DNA of 64,000 bases, from the NCBI RefSeq assembly GCF_000024785.1, contig NC_013441.1, forward strand, positions 3,162,001 to 3,226,000, written 5' to 3'. The notes under the pieces were generated by a model, which was given only the letters and a program-made list of their open reading frames with translations, made no database searches and had not been told where the DNA came from. This DNA is from Gordonia bronchialis DSM 43247 (GTDB lineage Bacteria; Actinomycetota; Actinomycetes; Mycobacteriales; Mycobacteriaceae). Of this stretch, positions 41,385 to 50,267 are shown one piece after another. Position 1 is the stretch's first letter. The number at the start of each line of letters is the position of its first letter. The position numbers and the translations under genes are program-made.

Positions 41385-42818
41385 TCAGAGCGCCACCCCG
41401 AGCACGATCGCGGTCACGAGGAGCAGCAGGATCACCCCGACGACGCCGACTATCACGACCGGGTTGACCCCGCCCGAGGTCAGTGGAACTGGCTGGTCGG
41501 CCGGTGGCCGCCGACCGATCGGACCCGACGGTCCGCCCGGCGGATTCACCGACCTGGGAACAACCGCAGCGGGTCCGCTCGCCGCCGGGGGTCGCCGCAG
41601 CGGACCCGACGGCCCGGACCGGCCCCGCCCGGGCGGCGCGGCGCGCGGGAGATCGTCGGTCTGCCTGCGCGGCGTCGGGTTCGACGGATGCGGGGAGACC
41701 TGGGTGCGAGCCCAGGCGGCCTGATCGGGACGACCCTGGGGCCCCGGGGCGGGTCGTCGCGCCGGTGGCGGCGCCGGCGACGACGAACGGGGCGGAGGAT
41801 GCGGCGCGGGCACCGGTCCCGGGGGCCGCGGTGGGGCGCCGGGAGGGCCGGCCGGACGGTGGCGCGGCGGGGCAATCCGGCCCGGCGGGCCCGCGGAGTG
41901 GACGGGCCGCCGGACGGCGGGACGGGTGTGGACCGCCACACTCAGCGCGGCGGCGAACTCGCGGCACGTGCCGAAGCGGTCGGCCGCGGATTTCGCCATC
42001 GCCCGGGCGATAACCGCGTCGACGGTGGGCGGGACGTCGCCGATCACCCCGGACACCTTGGGTACCGGGGTGTCGAGGTGGGCGGCGATGATCGCGGCGG
42101 TGTCCCGGTCGTCGAAGGGGACCCGGCCGGCCATCAGGTGAAACGCCGTGGCGGCCAACGAATACTGGTCGGTCCGACCGTCGAGACGTTCACCCGACAG
42201 TTGTTCCGGGGAGGCATAGGACAGGGTGGCGAGCACCGTGCCGACCGAGGTGAGTCCCTCGACCTCGTCGGTGATCTTGGCGACACCGAAGTCGGTCAGC
42301 ACCACCCGCTGCTCGTCGAGGCCGGTCGCGCCGACGTCGTCGGACACCTTGGACAACAGGATGTTGGCCGGCTTGATGTCGCGGTGCAGCAGACCGTGTC
42401 GGTGTGCGTGGTCGAGGCCGCGCGCGATCTCGGTCACGATCCGCGCGACCCGCCGCGGCGAGAGCCGTCCCCGCGCGTCCACCTCCCGGGCGGCGTCGGT
42501 CCCGGCGACGTACTGCATCGCGATCCAGAGCAGGTCGTTGCTGCCCGACGAGTGTCCCGGGGGCGCTTCGGCCCGCCCACGGTTGTAGATGGTGACGATG
42601 TTCGGGTGATCGAGGGTCGCGGCGACCTCCGCTTCCCGCAGGAACCGCTTGCGGAACTGCTCATCGGCTGCCCCACCGGACGCGTTGAGCACCTTCAGGG
42701 CATCCGATCGCGGGAGTTCCGGATGCCGGGCGAGATAGACCGAACCCATGCCTCCGCTGCCGAGGACCCGCTCGATGCGGTACCCGGCGACAGACGTTCC
42801 CGGTTCGAGCACCTTCAC
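41385..42818 (-). CDS. Membrane-anchored Ser/Thr protein kinase
   Basis: A 477-aa Hanks-type kinase. The domain (about residues 12-285) has the G-loop GSGGMGSVY (20-28), Lys42, HRDIKPAN (145-152), DFG (176-178), an activation loop with TSVGTVLATLSY and SPE instead of APE. A Pro/Arg-rich linker of about 165 residues follows, then one membrane helix forming the very C-terminus (VVIVGVVGVILLLLVTAI). No extracellular sensor follows, unlike PknB's PASTA repeats. The gene lies between rluD and dnaE1 on the same strand with a 46-bp gap to rluD. Its substrates are unknown. Confidence 0.93.
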   Translation of the reverse strand: MKVLEPGTSVAGYRIERVLGSGGMGSVYLARHPELPRSDALKVLNASGGAADEQFRKRFLREAEVAATLDHPNIVTIYNRGRAEAPPGHSSGSNDLLWIAMQYVAGTDAAREVDARGRLSPRRVARIVTEIARGLDHAHRHGLLHRDIKPANILLSKVSDDVGATGLDEQRVVLTDFGVAKITDEVEGLTSVGTVLATLSYASPEQLSGERLDGRTDQYSLAATAFHLMAGRVPFDDRDTAAIIAAHLDTPVPKVSGVIGDVPPTVDAVIARAMAKSAADRFGTCREFAAALSVAVHTRPAVRRPVHSAGPPGRIAPPRHRPAGPPGAPPRPPGPVPAPHPPPRSSSPAPPPARRPAPGPQGRPDQAAWARTQVSPHPSNPTPRRQTDDLPRAAPPGRGRSGPSGPLRRPPAASGPAAVVPRSVNPPGGPSGPIGRRPPADQPVPLTSGGVNPVVIVGVVGVILLLLVTAIVLGVAL

Positions 42819-42864
42819 AGGCTACCGAGAGACGCGCGGCGTTTCGTGCCGATCGCCGGGCCGG

Positions 42865-43791
42865 TCAGGTCTCCCGCAGCACGTCGAGTGCGTGTTGCAG
42901 GTCGTGCGGGTAGGGACTGGTGAACTCGACGCGGCGTCCGTCGGCCGGGTGTGCGAAGCCCAGCGACCGCGCGTGCAGCCACTGCCGGTCGAGGCCGAGC
43001 CGCTTGGCCAGCACCGGGTCGCCGCCATAGGTCGGGTCACCGCAACACGGGTGGTGCAGAGCGGCGAAATGGACGCGGATCTGGTGTGTCCGACCGGTTT
43101 CCAGATGGATGTCGAGCAAGGAGGCGGCAGCGAACATCTCGAGGGTCTCGTAGTGGGTGATGCTCGGTTTGCCGTTCGCGGTCACCGCGAACCGCCAGTC
43201 GCTTCCGGGATGGCGGCCGATGGGTGCGTCGATCGTGCCCGTCGGCGGGTCGAGGTGGCCCTGCACCAGGGCGTGATAGCCCTTGTCCACGGTCCGCTGT
43301 TTGAATGCCCGCTTCAGCACGCTGTAGGCCCGCTCGGAGACCGCGACGACCATCACACCGGAGGTTCCCACGTCCAGGCGCGACACGATGCCCTGCCGTT
43401 CCGGCGCGCCCGACGTCGAGATCCGGTAGCCGGCGGCGTCGAGGGCGCCGAGCACCGTGGGTCCGCTCCAGCCGAGCGACGGATGCGCCGCCACCCCGAC
43501 CGGCTTGTCGACGACGATGATGTCGGAGTCGTGGTAGATCACGTCGAGATCCTCGACGGGGGTGGGCTCGACCTGCAGCGGACGTTCCGGCTCGGGCAAC
43601 GTCACGTGCAGCAACGCCCCGGCCGCGAGGCGGTGGGACTTGCCCACGGCCACACCGTCGACGGTCACGTCGCCGTCGTCGGCGAGCCCGGCCACCACGG
43701 TCCGCGAGAGTCCCAGCATCCGGGCCAGCGCGGCGTCGAGGCGCATGCCGTCGAGTCCGTCGGGTACCGGCAGCATGCGCGACTCACGCAT
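42865..43791 (-). CDS. rluD: RluA-family pseudouridine synthase
   Basis: A 308-aa enzyme: an S4 RNA-binding domain (about residues 13-70) then a catalytic domain with the Asp of [16 protein letters not shown] and the [14 protein letters not shown] block. RluD-type enzymes modify uridines of helix 69 in 23S rRNA; the RluD subtype is assigned from its place next to lspA, as in mycobacteria, so the exact target is inferred. The ATG at 43791 is preceded by AAGGGGG at 6 nt and overlaps the lspA stop by 8 bp, rejecting a 14-residue longer form. Confidence 0.92.
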   Translation of the reverse strand: MRESRMLPVPDGLDGMRLDAALARMLGLSRTVVAGLADDGDVTVDGVAVGKSHRLAAGALLHVTLPEPERPLQVEPTPVEDLDVIYHDSDIIVVDKPVGVAAHPSLGWSGPTVLGALDAAGYRISTSGAPERQGIVSRLDVGTSGVMVVAVSERAYSVLKRAFKQRTVDKGYHALVQGHLDPPTGTIDAPIGRHPGSDWRFAVTANGKPSITHYETLEMFAAASLLDIHLETGRTHQIRVHFAALHHPCCGDPTYGGDPVLAKRLGLDRQWLHARSLGFAHPADGRRVEFTSPYPHDLQHALDVLRET

Positions 43792-44443
43792 GAGAACCCC
43801 CTTCGGTGCGCGGCTGTACCTCGTCGGTGGCATCGTCGGCGGGCGCGTCGTGGTGGTCGCGCCGCGCGGCCCAGCCGGTGCGGCTGCCGTCGTAGTCGTA
43901 GCCGAGCAGGGAGAGGACGACCAGCAGGATCGCGCCGCACACCACGGCGGAGTCGGCGACGTTGAAGACCGGCCACCAGCCGACCTTGACGAAATCGACG
44001 ACGTGGCCCTGCAGCGGTTGGGGCGCGCGGAAGATCCGGTCCACCAGGTTGCCGATCGCGCCTCCGAGCACCATGCCGAGTCCCAGGACCCACCACGCCG
44101 AGCGCAACCGGCCGCTGTAGCGGACGATGACGACGACCACGACCAACGCGATGCACGACAGGATCCAGGTGTATCCCGAGGCCATCGAGAATGCCGCGCC
44201 GCTGTTGCGGACCAGGTACAGCTGCACGGCGTCGCCGATCACGTTGACCCCGACGCCGGGATCGAGGAGCGCGACGGCGAGCATCTTGGTCAGCAGATCC
44301 AGGCCGACGACGATCACCGCGATGCCCAGCAACGTCAGCATCACGCGCGTCGAGCGGCGCCGGACGGGAGTGGTTCCGTCACGGTCGGATTCCACGCGAT
44401 CAGGGGTGTCGGGTGCAGCGTCATCCACCCCCTCATCATCCAT
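43784..44443 (-). CDS. lspA: Lipoprotein signal peptidase (signal peptidase II)
   Basis: LspA (219 aa) cleaves signal peptides of prolipoproteins in the cytoplasmic membrane. Four helices are visible, and the two catalytic aspartates are in GNLVDRIFR and FNVADSAVV, with the conserved RNSGAAFS loop. The roughly 30-residue acidic N-terminus and the hydrophilic C-tail of about 35 residues are extensions seen in actinobacteria. ATG 44443 is 24 bp from the divergent GTG of a lipoprotein gene. The gene overlaps rluD by 8 bp. Several lipoproteins in this window are likely substrates. Confidence 0.95.
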   Translation of the reverse strand: MDDEGVDDAAPDTPDRVESDRDGTTPVRRRSTRVMLTLLGIAVIVVGLDLLTKMLAVALLDPGVGVNVIGDAVQLYLVRNSGAAFSMASGYTWILSCIALVVVVVIVRYSGRLRSAWWVLGLGMVLGGAIGNLVDRIFRAPQPLQGHVVDFVKVGWWPVFNVADSAVVCGAILLVVLSLLGYDYDGSRTGWAARRDHHDAPADDATDEVQPRTEGGSHA

Positions 44444-44454
44444 GACTCGTGCAA

Positions 44455-44460
44455 TACGCT
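44455..44460 (+). promoter_or_regulatory. -10 box of a leaderless lipoprotein transcript
   Basis: TACGCT, the same hexamer as before vapB, ends 7 nt before the GTG at 44468. It lies inside the 24-bp gap to the divergent lspA start. Confidence 0.5.
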
Positions 44461-44467
44461 GGCTGCC

Positions 44468-45409
44468 GTGTCCCCCAGCCGCCGCCCGAGCTCCCGTCTG
44501 ATCACCACGCTCGCCCCGGCGATCGCCGCGATCGTCCTCGTCGCCGGCTGCGGCGACAGTGCCGACGACGGCGCCGCATCATCGTCGGCCGACGCCGAGT
44601 GTGCCACCGAGAACACCTCCGGTCGCGAGGGGGTCAACCTGATCCCGATCCCACCCGCGAAGGTCACCGTCACCGGGCATGGCACCGAGCCACGCCGGGC
44701 GCCCGCCGCGGCACCCGATCTGGCCGCCGCCCAGCGGGCGACGGTGGTGACCACGTCGACAGTGGCCTCGCGAGGCACCACCGAGGCGCAAACCGTCGAC
44801 CTGTCGATGACCGCACGGTTCGCGTGCACCGACCCCACCGACCTGGAGATGGACCTCGGAACCACCACCTCGCCCGATCCGGCACTCGACGGACAACTCG
44901 CCGCCATCGACGGCAGCCGCGCGGGGATGGCGATCGCACCGGGTCTTGCCCCGATCTCGCTGCGTCTGATGCCCGACGACGATGCCGGTTCCGAAGCCCG
45001 GCTGGCCGTCGAGCAGGCCCTCATCGGCGCGTTGACCCGCTCGGTACCGATGCCCACCGAACCGGTCGGCGTCGGCGCCACGTGGCGCGTCCAACGAGTC
45101 GTCAGTGCGGCCGCCACCGTCACCCAGACCATCGAGGCACGGATCACCGCCTGGACGGGTAACCGGGTGACGATCACCTACACCGCCGACGAGACACCGG
45201 TGAACTCGGTGTTCGCGATTCCCGGCGGCAATCAGACGCTGACCATCGCGCGCTACAGCTTCACCGGGTCCGGGACGGTGATCATGGACCTCACCCGCGG
45301 CCTACCGGTCGGTGGCGAGGCGACCTATCGCGGGGCGCGGGAACTCGTCGGCGCGGACGCCTCGCGGCCGCTGCTACAGCAGACCGGGTTTACCCTGTCC
45401 TGGCGGTGA
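44468..45409 (+). CDS. Putative lipoprotein of unknown function
   Basis: A 313-aa exported lipoprotein: a basic start (SPSRRPSSR), a hydrophobic stretch and a lipobox ending VAGC (Cys28). The mature part has a Ser/Asp/Ala-rich linker and then a beta-rich domain ([38 protein letters not shown]) that I do not recognise with confidence. The frame is open far upstream on this strand, but that part lies antisense to lspA and rluD and is not coding. The GTG at 44468 fits the TACGCT promoter. It is divergent from lspA by 24 bp. Confidence 0.8.
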   Translation: MSPSRRPSSRLITTLAPAIAAIVLVAGCGDSADDGAASSSADAECATENTSGREGVNLIPIPPAKVTVTGHGTEPRRAPAAAPDLAAAQRATVVTTSTVASRGTTEAQTVDLSMTARFACTDPTDLEMDLGTTTSPDPALDGQLAAIDGSRAGMAIAPGLAPISLRLMPDDDAGSEARLAVEQALIGALTRSVPMPTEPVGVGATWRVQRVVSAAATVTQTIEARITAWTGNRVTITYTADETPVNSVFAIPGGNQTLTIARYSFTGSGTVIMDLTRGLPVGGEATYRGARELVGADASRPLLQQTGFTLSWR

Positions 45410-45485
45410 TCCCGCCACCGCGTCGACCACTCGAGCCTGCCGTGCGCCCGAATCCGTTGACCGGTTTCCACCGACGGAACCGACG

Positions 45486-45524
45486 ACCGCGGCCCGGCGT
45501 TCGCAGTGAACGCCGGGCCGCGGT
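45486..45524. terminator. Bidirectional rho-independent-type hairpin
   Basis: A perfect 17-bp stem (left arm 45486-45502 beginning ACCGCGGCCC, right arm 45508-45524) encloses the 5-nt loop GCAGT, followed by a short T-containing stretch. It lies between the convergent ends of two lipoprotein genes and probably terminates both. Confidence 0.8.
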
Positions 45525-45549
45525 TGTGGTCGGGATACCGATCCGGAGA

Positions 45550-46113
45550 TCAGTTCGACGGCCGGGTGCTGCTCTTGCGGGACGAGGTCGTGCTACCCGG
45601 GCACATCGGGCTCTCGACCTGATAGGCGGAGAGCAGCGTGCAAACCGTCGCGTTCGACAGCTTCCATCGACCCTGCTGGTAGACGATGGTCGCCTCGACC
45701 GGCGTCGGCGGGTTGCCCTCGCTGGTCACCTGCACCGTCACGCGGGCCTTGTTGGGACCCTGACGGATCGGCGGGTTGGTCACCGCGTAGCTGATGCCCT
45801 GGTTCTCTTCCTTGGCCTGCACCAGCTTGTCGAAGATGTCCGGGTCACGCTCGGCGCCCTCGACGAGCAGAACCTTCTGCGCGTTCGGCACGTTGGGATC
45901 GAGGGCCTCGTTGATCATGGCCTCGATCGTCTGGGCGGTGGGGGGCTTGCTGCCGTCGGTGCGCTGGTCAGCAGCGCTGGTGCCGCTGCCGTTGGCAGAC
46001 GTGGCCGCGACGGACGGTACCGGCGGGCTGTCATTGTCGTCGCTGCCACAGGCCGCGACCGTCAACAGGGCAGCCGCGATCATGGTCGCGCTTACGAGCT
46101 TCGGTAACTTCAA
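45550..46113 (-). CDS. MTB12-like lipoprotein
   Basis: A 187-aa lipoprotein: the signal peptide MKLPKLVSATMIAAALL ends in the lipobox VAAC (Cys22), then comes a Ser/Thr linker. A domain of about 105 residues follows, with NVPNAQKVLLVEGAERDPD, VTVQVTSEGNPPTPVEATI and YQQGRWKLSNATVC. This layout matches the low-molecular-weight antigen MTB12 family of mycobacteria, whose role is unknown. A Ser/Thr-rich tail ends SSRKSSTRPSN. The ATG at 46113 is 151 bp from the divergent asparaginase start. It converges on the 44468 lipoprotein across the hairpin terminator. Confidence 0.82.
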   Translation of the reverse strand: MKLPKLVSATMIAAALLTVAACGSDDNDSPPVPSVAATSANGSGTSAADQRTDGSKPPTAQTIEAMINEALDPNVPNAQKVLLVEGAERDPDIFDKLVQAKEENQGISYAVTNPPIRQGPNKARVTVQVTSEGNPPTPVEATIVYQQGRWKLSNATVCTLLSAYQVESPMCPGSTTSSRKSSTRPSN

Positions 46114-46264
46114 CGATCTCCCTCACTGTGTTGTCTGCGGGCGGCCGAGTCGCTGCACAACCTCGGCGAGAGCCCACACCACTATGCCAAATCGTGCCGG
46201 GGTGCCCAACAAAGCAGCCCGACGATGCGGCCGCCGGACATCTGGTCGGCCAGAATGGACTCCC

Positions 46265-47251
46265 ATGGTGACCGACAACGCACACGTCGTCCTGATCAGC
46301 ACCGGCGGCACCATCGCCGCTCAGGCCACAGCCGACGGTGCCGTCCCGATTCTGAGCGCCGACGACCTGCTCGGCTCCGTCCCCGCCGGGACGGCCGACG
46401 GGCCCATGGTGTCCACCGTCGACCTGATGTCGGTGGACTCGTCTGCCATGCGCGTGCGCGATCAGTTCGCCGTCGTCGCCGCTGTCGCCGACGCGTTGGC
46501 CGACCCGGCGGTCGACGGTGTCGTCGTCACCCACGGCACCGACACGATGGAAGAAACCGCCTTCCTCGCCGACCTTTACGCCGTCGACGAACGTCCGGTC
46601 GTCTTCACCGGCGCCCAGTTCCCCGCCGACCATCCGGACTCCGACGGTCCGGCCAACATGGCCGCGGCACTCTCGGTCGCGTCCGACCCGGCGATGCGCG
46701 GACGTGGGGTCCTCATCGCGCTCGGCGGCCGGGTCCTCCCGGCGCGCGGCACCTTCAAGGTCTCGACGACGCGATCCCTGGCGTTCGACACCGTCCGCGA
46801 CGATCTGCCCCGGCCGACACTGTCCGGCCCGGTACCGGCCGGCCGGTTCGCCCGCGTTGACGCCTTCACCCTCTATCCCGGCGTCTCGCCTGGGCTGATC
46901 GCCGCGGCCGTCGCCCAGAATGCGGCCGGAATCGTCTTGGCCGCAACGGGTTCGGGAAACTCCCAGCCCGACATCACCGCCGAGGTGAGTCTCGCGGTCC
47001 AACACGGCGTGGTCGTGGTCATCACGTCTCGAGTGCCCTACGGCGAGGTCCGGCCGACCTATGGGGGCGGCGGTGGTGGCGTCGACCTCGAACGCGCCGG
47101 CGCCGTCGTCTCCCCGTGGCTGCGTGCCCCGCAGGCACGGATGACACTCGTGGCATTGCTGACGGCGGGGGAACCCGCATCGGGGATCGTCGAATTCTTC
47201 AGTGGCGCAGACACTCCCACCGACACGGGCTCGTCGGATTCAGGTGTGTGA
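46265..47251 (+). CDS. ansA: Asparaginase (type I/II L-asparaginase family)
   Basis: A 328-aa asparaginase, predicted cytoplasmic because no signal peptide is present. The two catalytic threonine motifs are STGGTIA near residue 12 and VTHGTDTMEETA near residue 85, with GAQFPADHPDSDGPAN and VLIALGGRVLPAR also typical. It deaminates asparagine to aspartate and ammonia. The ATG at 46265 matches the family N-terminus; a CAGAAT hexamer ending 8 nt upstream may be its -10. Position next to lspA/rluD and dinB matches ansA in mycobacteria. The C-terminus has a short Asp/Ser/Thr tail. Confidence 0.93.
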   Translation: MVTDNAHVVLISTGGTIAAQATADGAVPILSADDLLGSVPAGTADGPMVSTVDLMSVDSSAMRVRDQFAVVAAVADALADPAVDGVVVTHGTDTMEETAFLADLYAVDERPVVFTGAQFPADHPDSDGPANMAAALSVASDPAMRGRGVLIALGGRVLPARGTFKVSTTRSLAFDTVRDDLPRPTLSGPVPAGRFARVDAFTLYPGVSPGLIAAAVAQNAAGIVLAATGSGNSQPDITAEVSLAVQHGVVVVITSRVPYGEVRPTYGGGGGGVDLERAGAVVSPWLRAPQARMTLVALLTAGEPASGIVEFFSGADTPTDTGSSDSGV

Positions 47252-47322
47252 CATGATCTGCGCCAGTGCTCGTCGTTCATGCACTGACCCGGCTCGTCAC
47301 CTGCGACCGAAAGAAGCTGCAC

Positions 47323-48206
47323 ATGCCGGTAGTCGTCCTACACCGTGGTCCTGGTGACCTCGCCAACCGCCTGTGCGAGGACGGAGTTGCGGTCAGAACC
47401 TACTCGGGCCGCAATGAAGAAGGATACGTGGGACTGTGCTCCGACCCGGCCCCGGTGGTGTCGAACGAGGGCATTCTCGTCTTCCACGAGGACAAAGACA
47501 ATCACGGCGACCTCTGGGTGACCTCGCGTAGCGGCGGACTCGGCGCGATCTATTCCGAGGACACCCGCATCGACACCGAGGTCATGACAGGATCGCCGGG
47601 GGCCGTCGCCGTCGACAACGCGGTGTACGTCTTTTATCAGCAACACGCCAAGTACGGATACTGGCTTGCCGGCCGGCGTTTCATCGGTCCTGCCAGCACA
47701 ACCAGTGGCGGTTTCGCATCGACCGGGATCACCGGTAGCCCGCGCGCAGTCGTGTTCAGCGGCTGGACCTATATATTCCACCGTGGGCGGGCCGATGGCT
47801 ACGGCAACGAACACCAGTTGTTCTTCAACAGGGCCCGCGGCTTCGACGTCGAAGGCGAGCAGGCCGTCCCGTCCGTGCGAGCATCGAACAATCCGGCACC
47901 GTCGTCTTCGACGACGATCTCTACGTGTTCTATCAGGACGAGAATGAACTCGGCGACCTATGTGTGGCGATTCTTCACAAGGGGAAGTGGCGACACGAAT
48001 GCATCTCATCGAGGGTGATGTCGAAGAGTCCCACGGCGGTCGTGGCGCCGGACAACCAAGGCAACGACCGCCTCATCGTCTTCTACCAGGGCTATCGAAA
48101 GAACGGATCGCTGTGCTCAACGACGTTCGACGGAACGACGTGGTCGGAGTACCGCAAGCCGTCGGAAAACTACCTCACGGGGAGCCCGAGCGCGGTCTAT
48201 CGCTAG
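47323..48206 (+). pseudogene. Lectin-like beta-propeller gene broken by a frameshift
   Basis: Two frames join into one repeat protein of about 294 residues. The first runs from ATG 47323 through repeats such as SPGAVAVDNAVYVFYQ and SPRAVVFSGWTYIFH to about 47900 (SNNPAP). The second continues VVFDDDLYVFYQDENELGD, SPTAVVAPDNQG and SPSAVYR to the stop at 48206. About five blade-like repeats (VFYQ, small loop, DG-W, then SP-AV) resemble fucose-binding or PLL-type lectin propellers. One missing base near 47899-47901 explains the break. No signal peptide is seen. A GTG at 47266 is an alternative start. It could also be a sequencing error. Confidence 0.75.
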
Positions 48207-48257
48207 CGAGTTGACCAGCCACCCGGCATCTGAAGCTGGTGCGCGAAGACCAAGACC

Positions 48258-49667
48258 CTAGTGGCTCGTATCGGCGTCGACCCCAGGCCACTCAAGGCTG
48301 TCGAGGGGATCCGCCAGGGTCAGCAACGGGTCGTCGACAGCGAAGGTGCGGGTACGTCCGGGTCCGGTGGTCCGGGTCTCGAAGCGCACGGTGACCACAC
48401 CGTGACCGCTGCCCTGCACCCAGCCGTGCCCGAACTCGGGATGGCGCACGTCACGGCCGGCGACCAGCCGCGACGACGACACATCCTCGGCGACAGCGTC
48501 ATCCGGTGCCGACGTGTCGCGGGATGACACCACGGCGGACTGCGCGATCGCATCATCGACGGGATCGCCGAACAGCGCGTACTGCTGCACACTGCTCAGT
48601 CCGGAGTATCCGACCCCGACGAGTCTGATGGGCCCGATCGATCGCGGGTCGAGGGCGAGACGCTGTGCGGCGCGGTCGAGCTCGTCGAGATCGGTTGTCG
48701 CCGTGGGCAACGTCGCCGATCGGGTGAGCACCGACATGTCCGAGCGCTTCAGCTTCACCACCACCGTCCGCGCCCCACGGCCGTCGGCCAGCAGACGACG
48801 ATGCGCATCGGCCGCGGCCTTGTCGATCGCCTGCCGCAGTTCGGGGAGGTCGACAATGTCGGCGGCGAAGGTCGATTCGGCGCTGATCTGTTTGGCCGAG
48901 GCACGCTCGGTCACCGGCCGCTCGTCGATCCCCTGGGCCAGCCGGTGCAATGCCGGGCCGACGGTGGCACCGAGCACCGACGACACCTCCACCGGTGCCA
49001 TCGCCGCGAGGTCGCCGATGGTGTCGATTCCCAAGCGGGACAACTTGTCCCCCGACACCGGTCCGATCCCCCACAGCTTGCGCACCGGAAGTTCGTGGAG
49101 GAACGCCAGTTCGGCCGACGGCGGGATCACCATCACCCCATCGGGTTTCGCCTGCCCGGAGGCGATCTTGGCGATCTGTTTGCCACTGCCGAATCCGACC
49201 GACGCCGCAAGGCCCACCTCGTCGCGGATGATGCCACGGATGCGCTCGGCGAAGTCGGCGGCGGCCGAGGCGGGTGCGCCGGCGAGTTCGGCGGGTTCGG
49301 CGAAGGCCTCGTCGAAGGACAGCATCTCGATCACCGGCACCGCCCGACGCACGAGGGCGAAGATGCGAGAGCTGACCACGCGGTAGACGCTGCCGCGGGG
49401 CGGAACAACCACCGCCGTCGGCCCCACCAGTCGCCGGGCCTGATGCATCGGCATCGCCGAGCCGGCCCCGAAGGCGCGTGCCTCGTAGCTGGCGCCGGCC
49501 ACCACGCCCCGCCCGCCGGTTCCGCCGACCAGGACCGGTCGGCCCCGGAGTGTGGGCCGGGTGAGTTGCTCCACCGACGCGAAGAACGCGTCCATGTCCA
49601 GATGCATCACCCAGCGCGCACTGCGCTCCGCACCGGCCGACGGCCGCGGCGAATCCTGGGGTGACAC
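48258..49667 (-). CDS. dinB: DNA polymerase IV (Y family) with C-terminal extension
   Basis: A 469-aa translesion polymerase. The catalytic motifs are [10 protein letters not shown] and MLSFDEAF, followed by the [22 protein letters not shown] palm block and the [10 protein letters not shown] helix-hairpin-helix region. A little-finger domain ends near residue 350. The last ~110 residues (from [10 protein letters not shown], including [22 protein letters not shown]) form an extra module seen in DinX-type actinobacterial polymerases. The GTG at 49667 is exactly 7 nt after TAGACT, so the mRNA is probably leaderless. No beta-clamp motif was searched in detail. Confidence 0.94.
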   Translation of the reverse strand: MSPQDSPRPSAGAERSARWVMHLDMDAFFASVEQLTRPTLRGRPVLVGGTGGRGVVAGASYEARAFGAGSAMPMHQARRLVGPTAVVVPPRGSVYRVVSSRIFALVRRAVPVIEMLSFDEAFAEPAELAGAPASAAADFAERIRGIIRDEVGLAASVGFGSGKQIAKIASGQAKPDGVMVIPPSAELAFLHELPVRKLWGIGPVSGDKLSRLGIDTIGDLAAMAPVEVSSVLGATVGPALHRLAQGIDERPVTERASAKQISAESTFAADIVDLPELRQAIDKAAADAHRRLLADGRGARTVVVKLKRSDMSVLTRSATLPTATTDLDELDRAAQRLALDPRSIGPIRLVGVGYSGLSSVQQYALFGDPVDDAIAQSAVVSSRDTSAPDDAVAEDVSSSRLVAGRDVRHPEFGHGWVQGSGHGVVTVRFETRTTGPGRTRTFAVDDPLLTLADPLDSLEWPGVDADTSH

Positions 49668-49674
49668 ACCGGTC

Positions 49675-49680
49675 AGTCTA
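49675..49680 (-). promoter_or_regulatory. -10 box of a leaderless dinB transcript
   Basis: TAGACT on the minus strand ends 7 nt before the GTG at 49667. No SOS-type operator (CGAAC-N4-GTTCG) is visible next to it. Confidence 0.55.
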
Positions 49681-49710
49681 AATCCGTGCGCGAACACACC
49701 TGCCGATGCG

Positions 49711-50157
49711 TCAGCGCGCGATGACGAAAACCGGTAGCTGATGGGCGTGCGCGGCCAGTTCGTCGTCGCCGGCATCGACCGACAGTCCCTCGGGGAGGAA
49801 TCGTTTGACCTCCCATCCCCACTTCGCCAGGTACGTCCGCAGGATCGGGACGCGCTGAGCCGGGTCCACCTCGTGCAGTGCGACGGTGCGTCGACGCCGA
49901 CCGCGCCGAAGTTCGACGGTCCCGGCGGCACGCGCGTTGCGCACCCACTGCGTCTCGCCGCGGATGCCGATGAGGTATTCGGCACCCTCGAAGCGCAGCG
50001 GGTTGACCGGCACCTTCTGGGGCGTCCCGCTCACCCGTCCGACCACGGTGAGGGTGTGCGCGCCGGCGAGGTTCACGCCGTGATCGGCGAGCCAGCCGAC
50101 CACGCGATTGAAGACCCGGTCCGGGGTGGCCGGCGGGATGTAGTGGGTGTCGTTCAT
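49711..50157 (-). CDS. Ddn-like deazaflavin (F420)-dependent nitroreductase family protein
   Basis: A 148-aa single-domain protein of the split beta-barrel flavin/F420 family. The segments [39 protein letters not shown] and [13 protein letters not shown] are characteristic of the Ddn/FDR group, which uses reduced F420 to reduce quinones or nitro compounds. The natural substrate is unknown. The ATG at 50157 is divergent from a TetR gene, and two copies of a palindrome lie in the 110-bp gap, so expression is probably controlled by that repressor. Confidence 0.85.
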   Translation of the reverse strand: MNDTHYIPPATPDRVFNRVVGWLADHGVNLAGAHTLTVVGRVSGTPQKVPVNPLRFEGAEYLIGIRGETQWVRNARAAGTVELRRGRRRRTVALHEVDPAQRVPILRTYLAKWGWEVKRFLPEGLSVDAGDDELAAHAHQLPVFVIAR

Positions 50158-50182
50158 GACTGTCCTTCCGAGGTCCGATGAT

Positions 50183-50199
50183 CGAGAGCACTGATCTCG
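50183..50199. promoter_or_regulatory. TetR operator, copy 1
   Basis: CGAGAGCA-C-TGATCTCG, 8-bp arms with one mismatch, 26 bp upstream of the Ddn-like gene. It shares its core with copy 2, centred 48 bp away. Confidence 0.65.
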
Positions 50200-50230
50200 T
50201 TTTGAGTGTGCGCCCCTCGGAGCCGAAAAT

Positions 50231-50247
50231 CAAGAGCACTGCTCTCG
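50231..50247. promoter_or_regulatory. TetR operator, copy 2
   Basis: The 13-bp core AGAGCA-C-TGCTCT is a perfect dyad and sits near the -35 region of the TetR gene, whose GAGAAT -10 (50256-50261) ends 6 nt before its ATG. Binding should repress the regulator itself. Confidence 0.65.
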
Positions 50248-50267
50248 TTCTGTGCGAGAATGCGATC

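Noticed and set aside
43562..44467. Upstream extension of the 44468 lipoprotein frame by about 300 codons.
   Set aside because: It runs antisense through rluD and lspA. The lipobox protein begins at GTG 44468 with a promoter 7 nt upstream.
47323..48206. Programmed frameshifting in the lectin-like gene.
   Set aside because: No slippery heptamer or clear downstream pseudoknot was seen at 47890-47905; a deletion or sequencing error is simpler.
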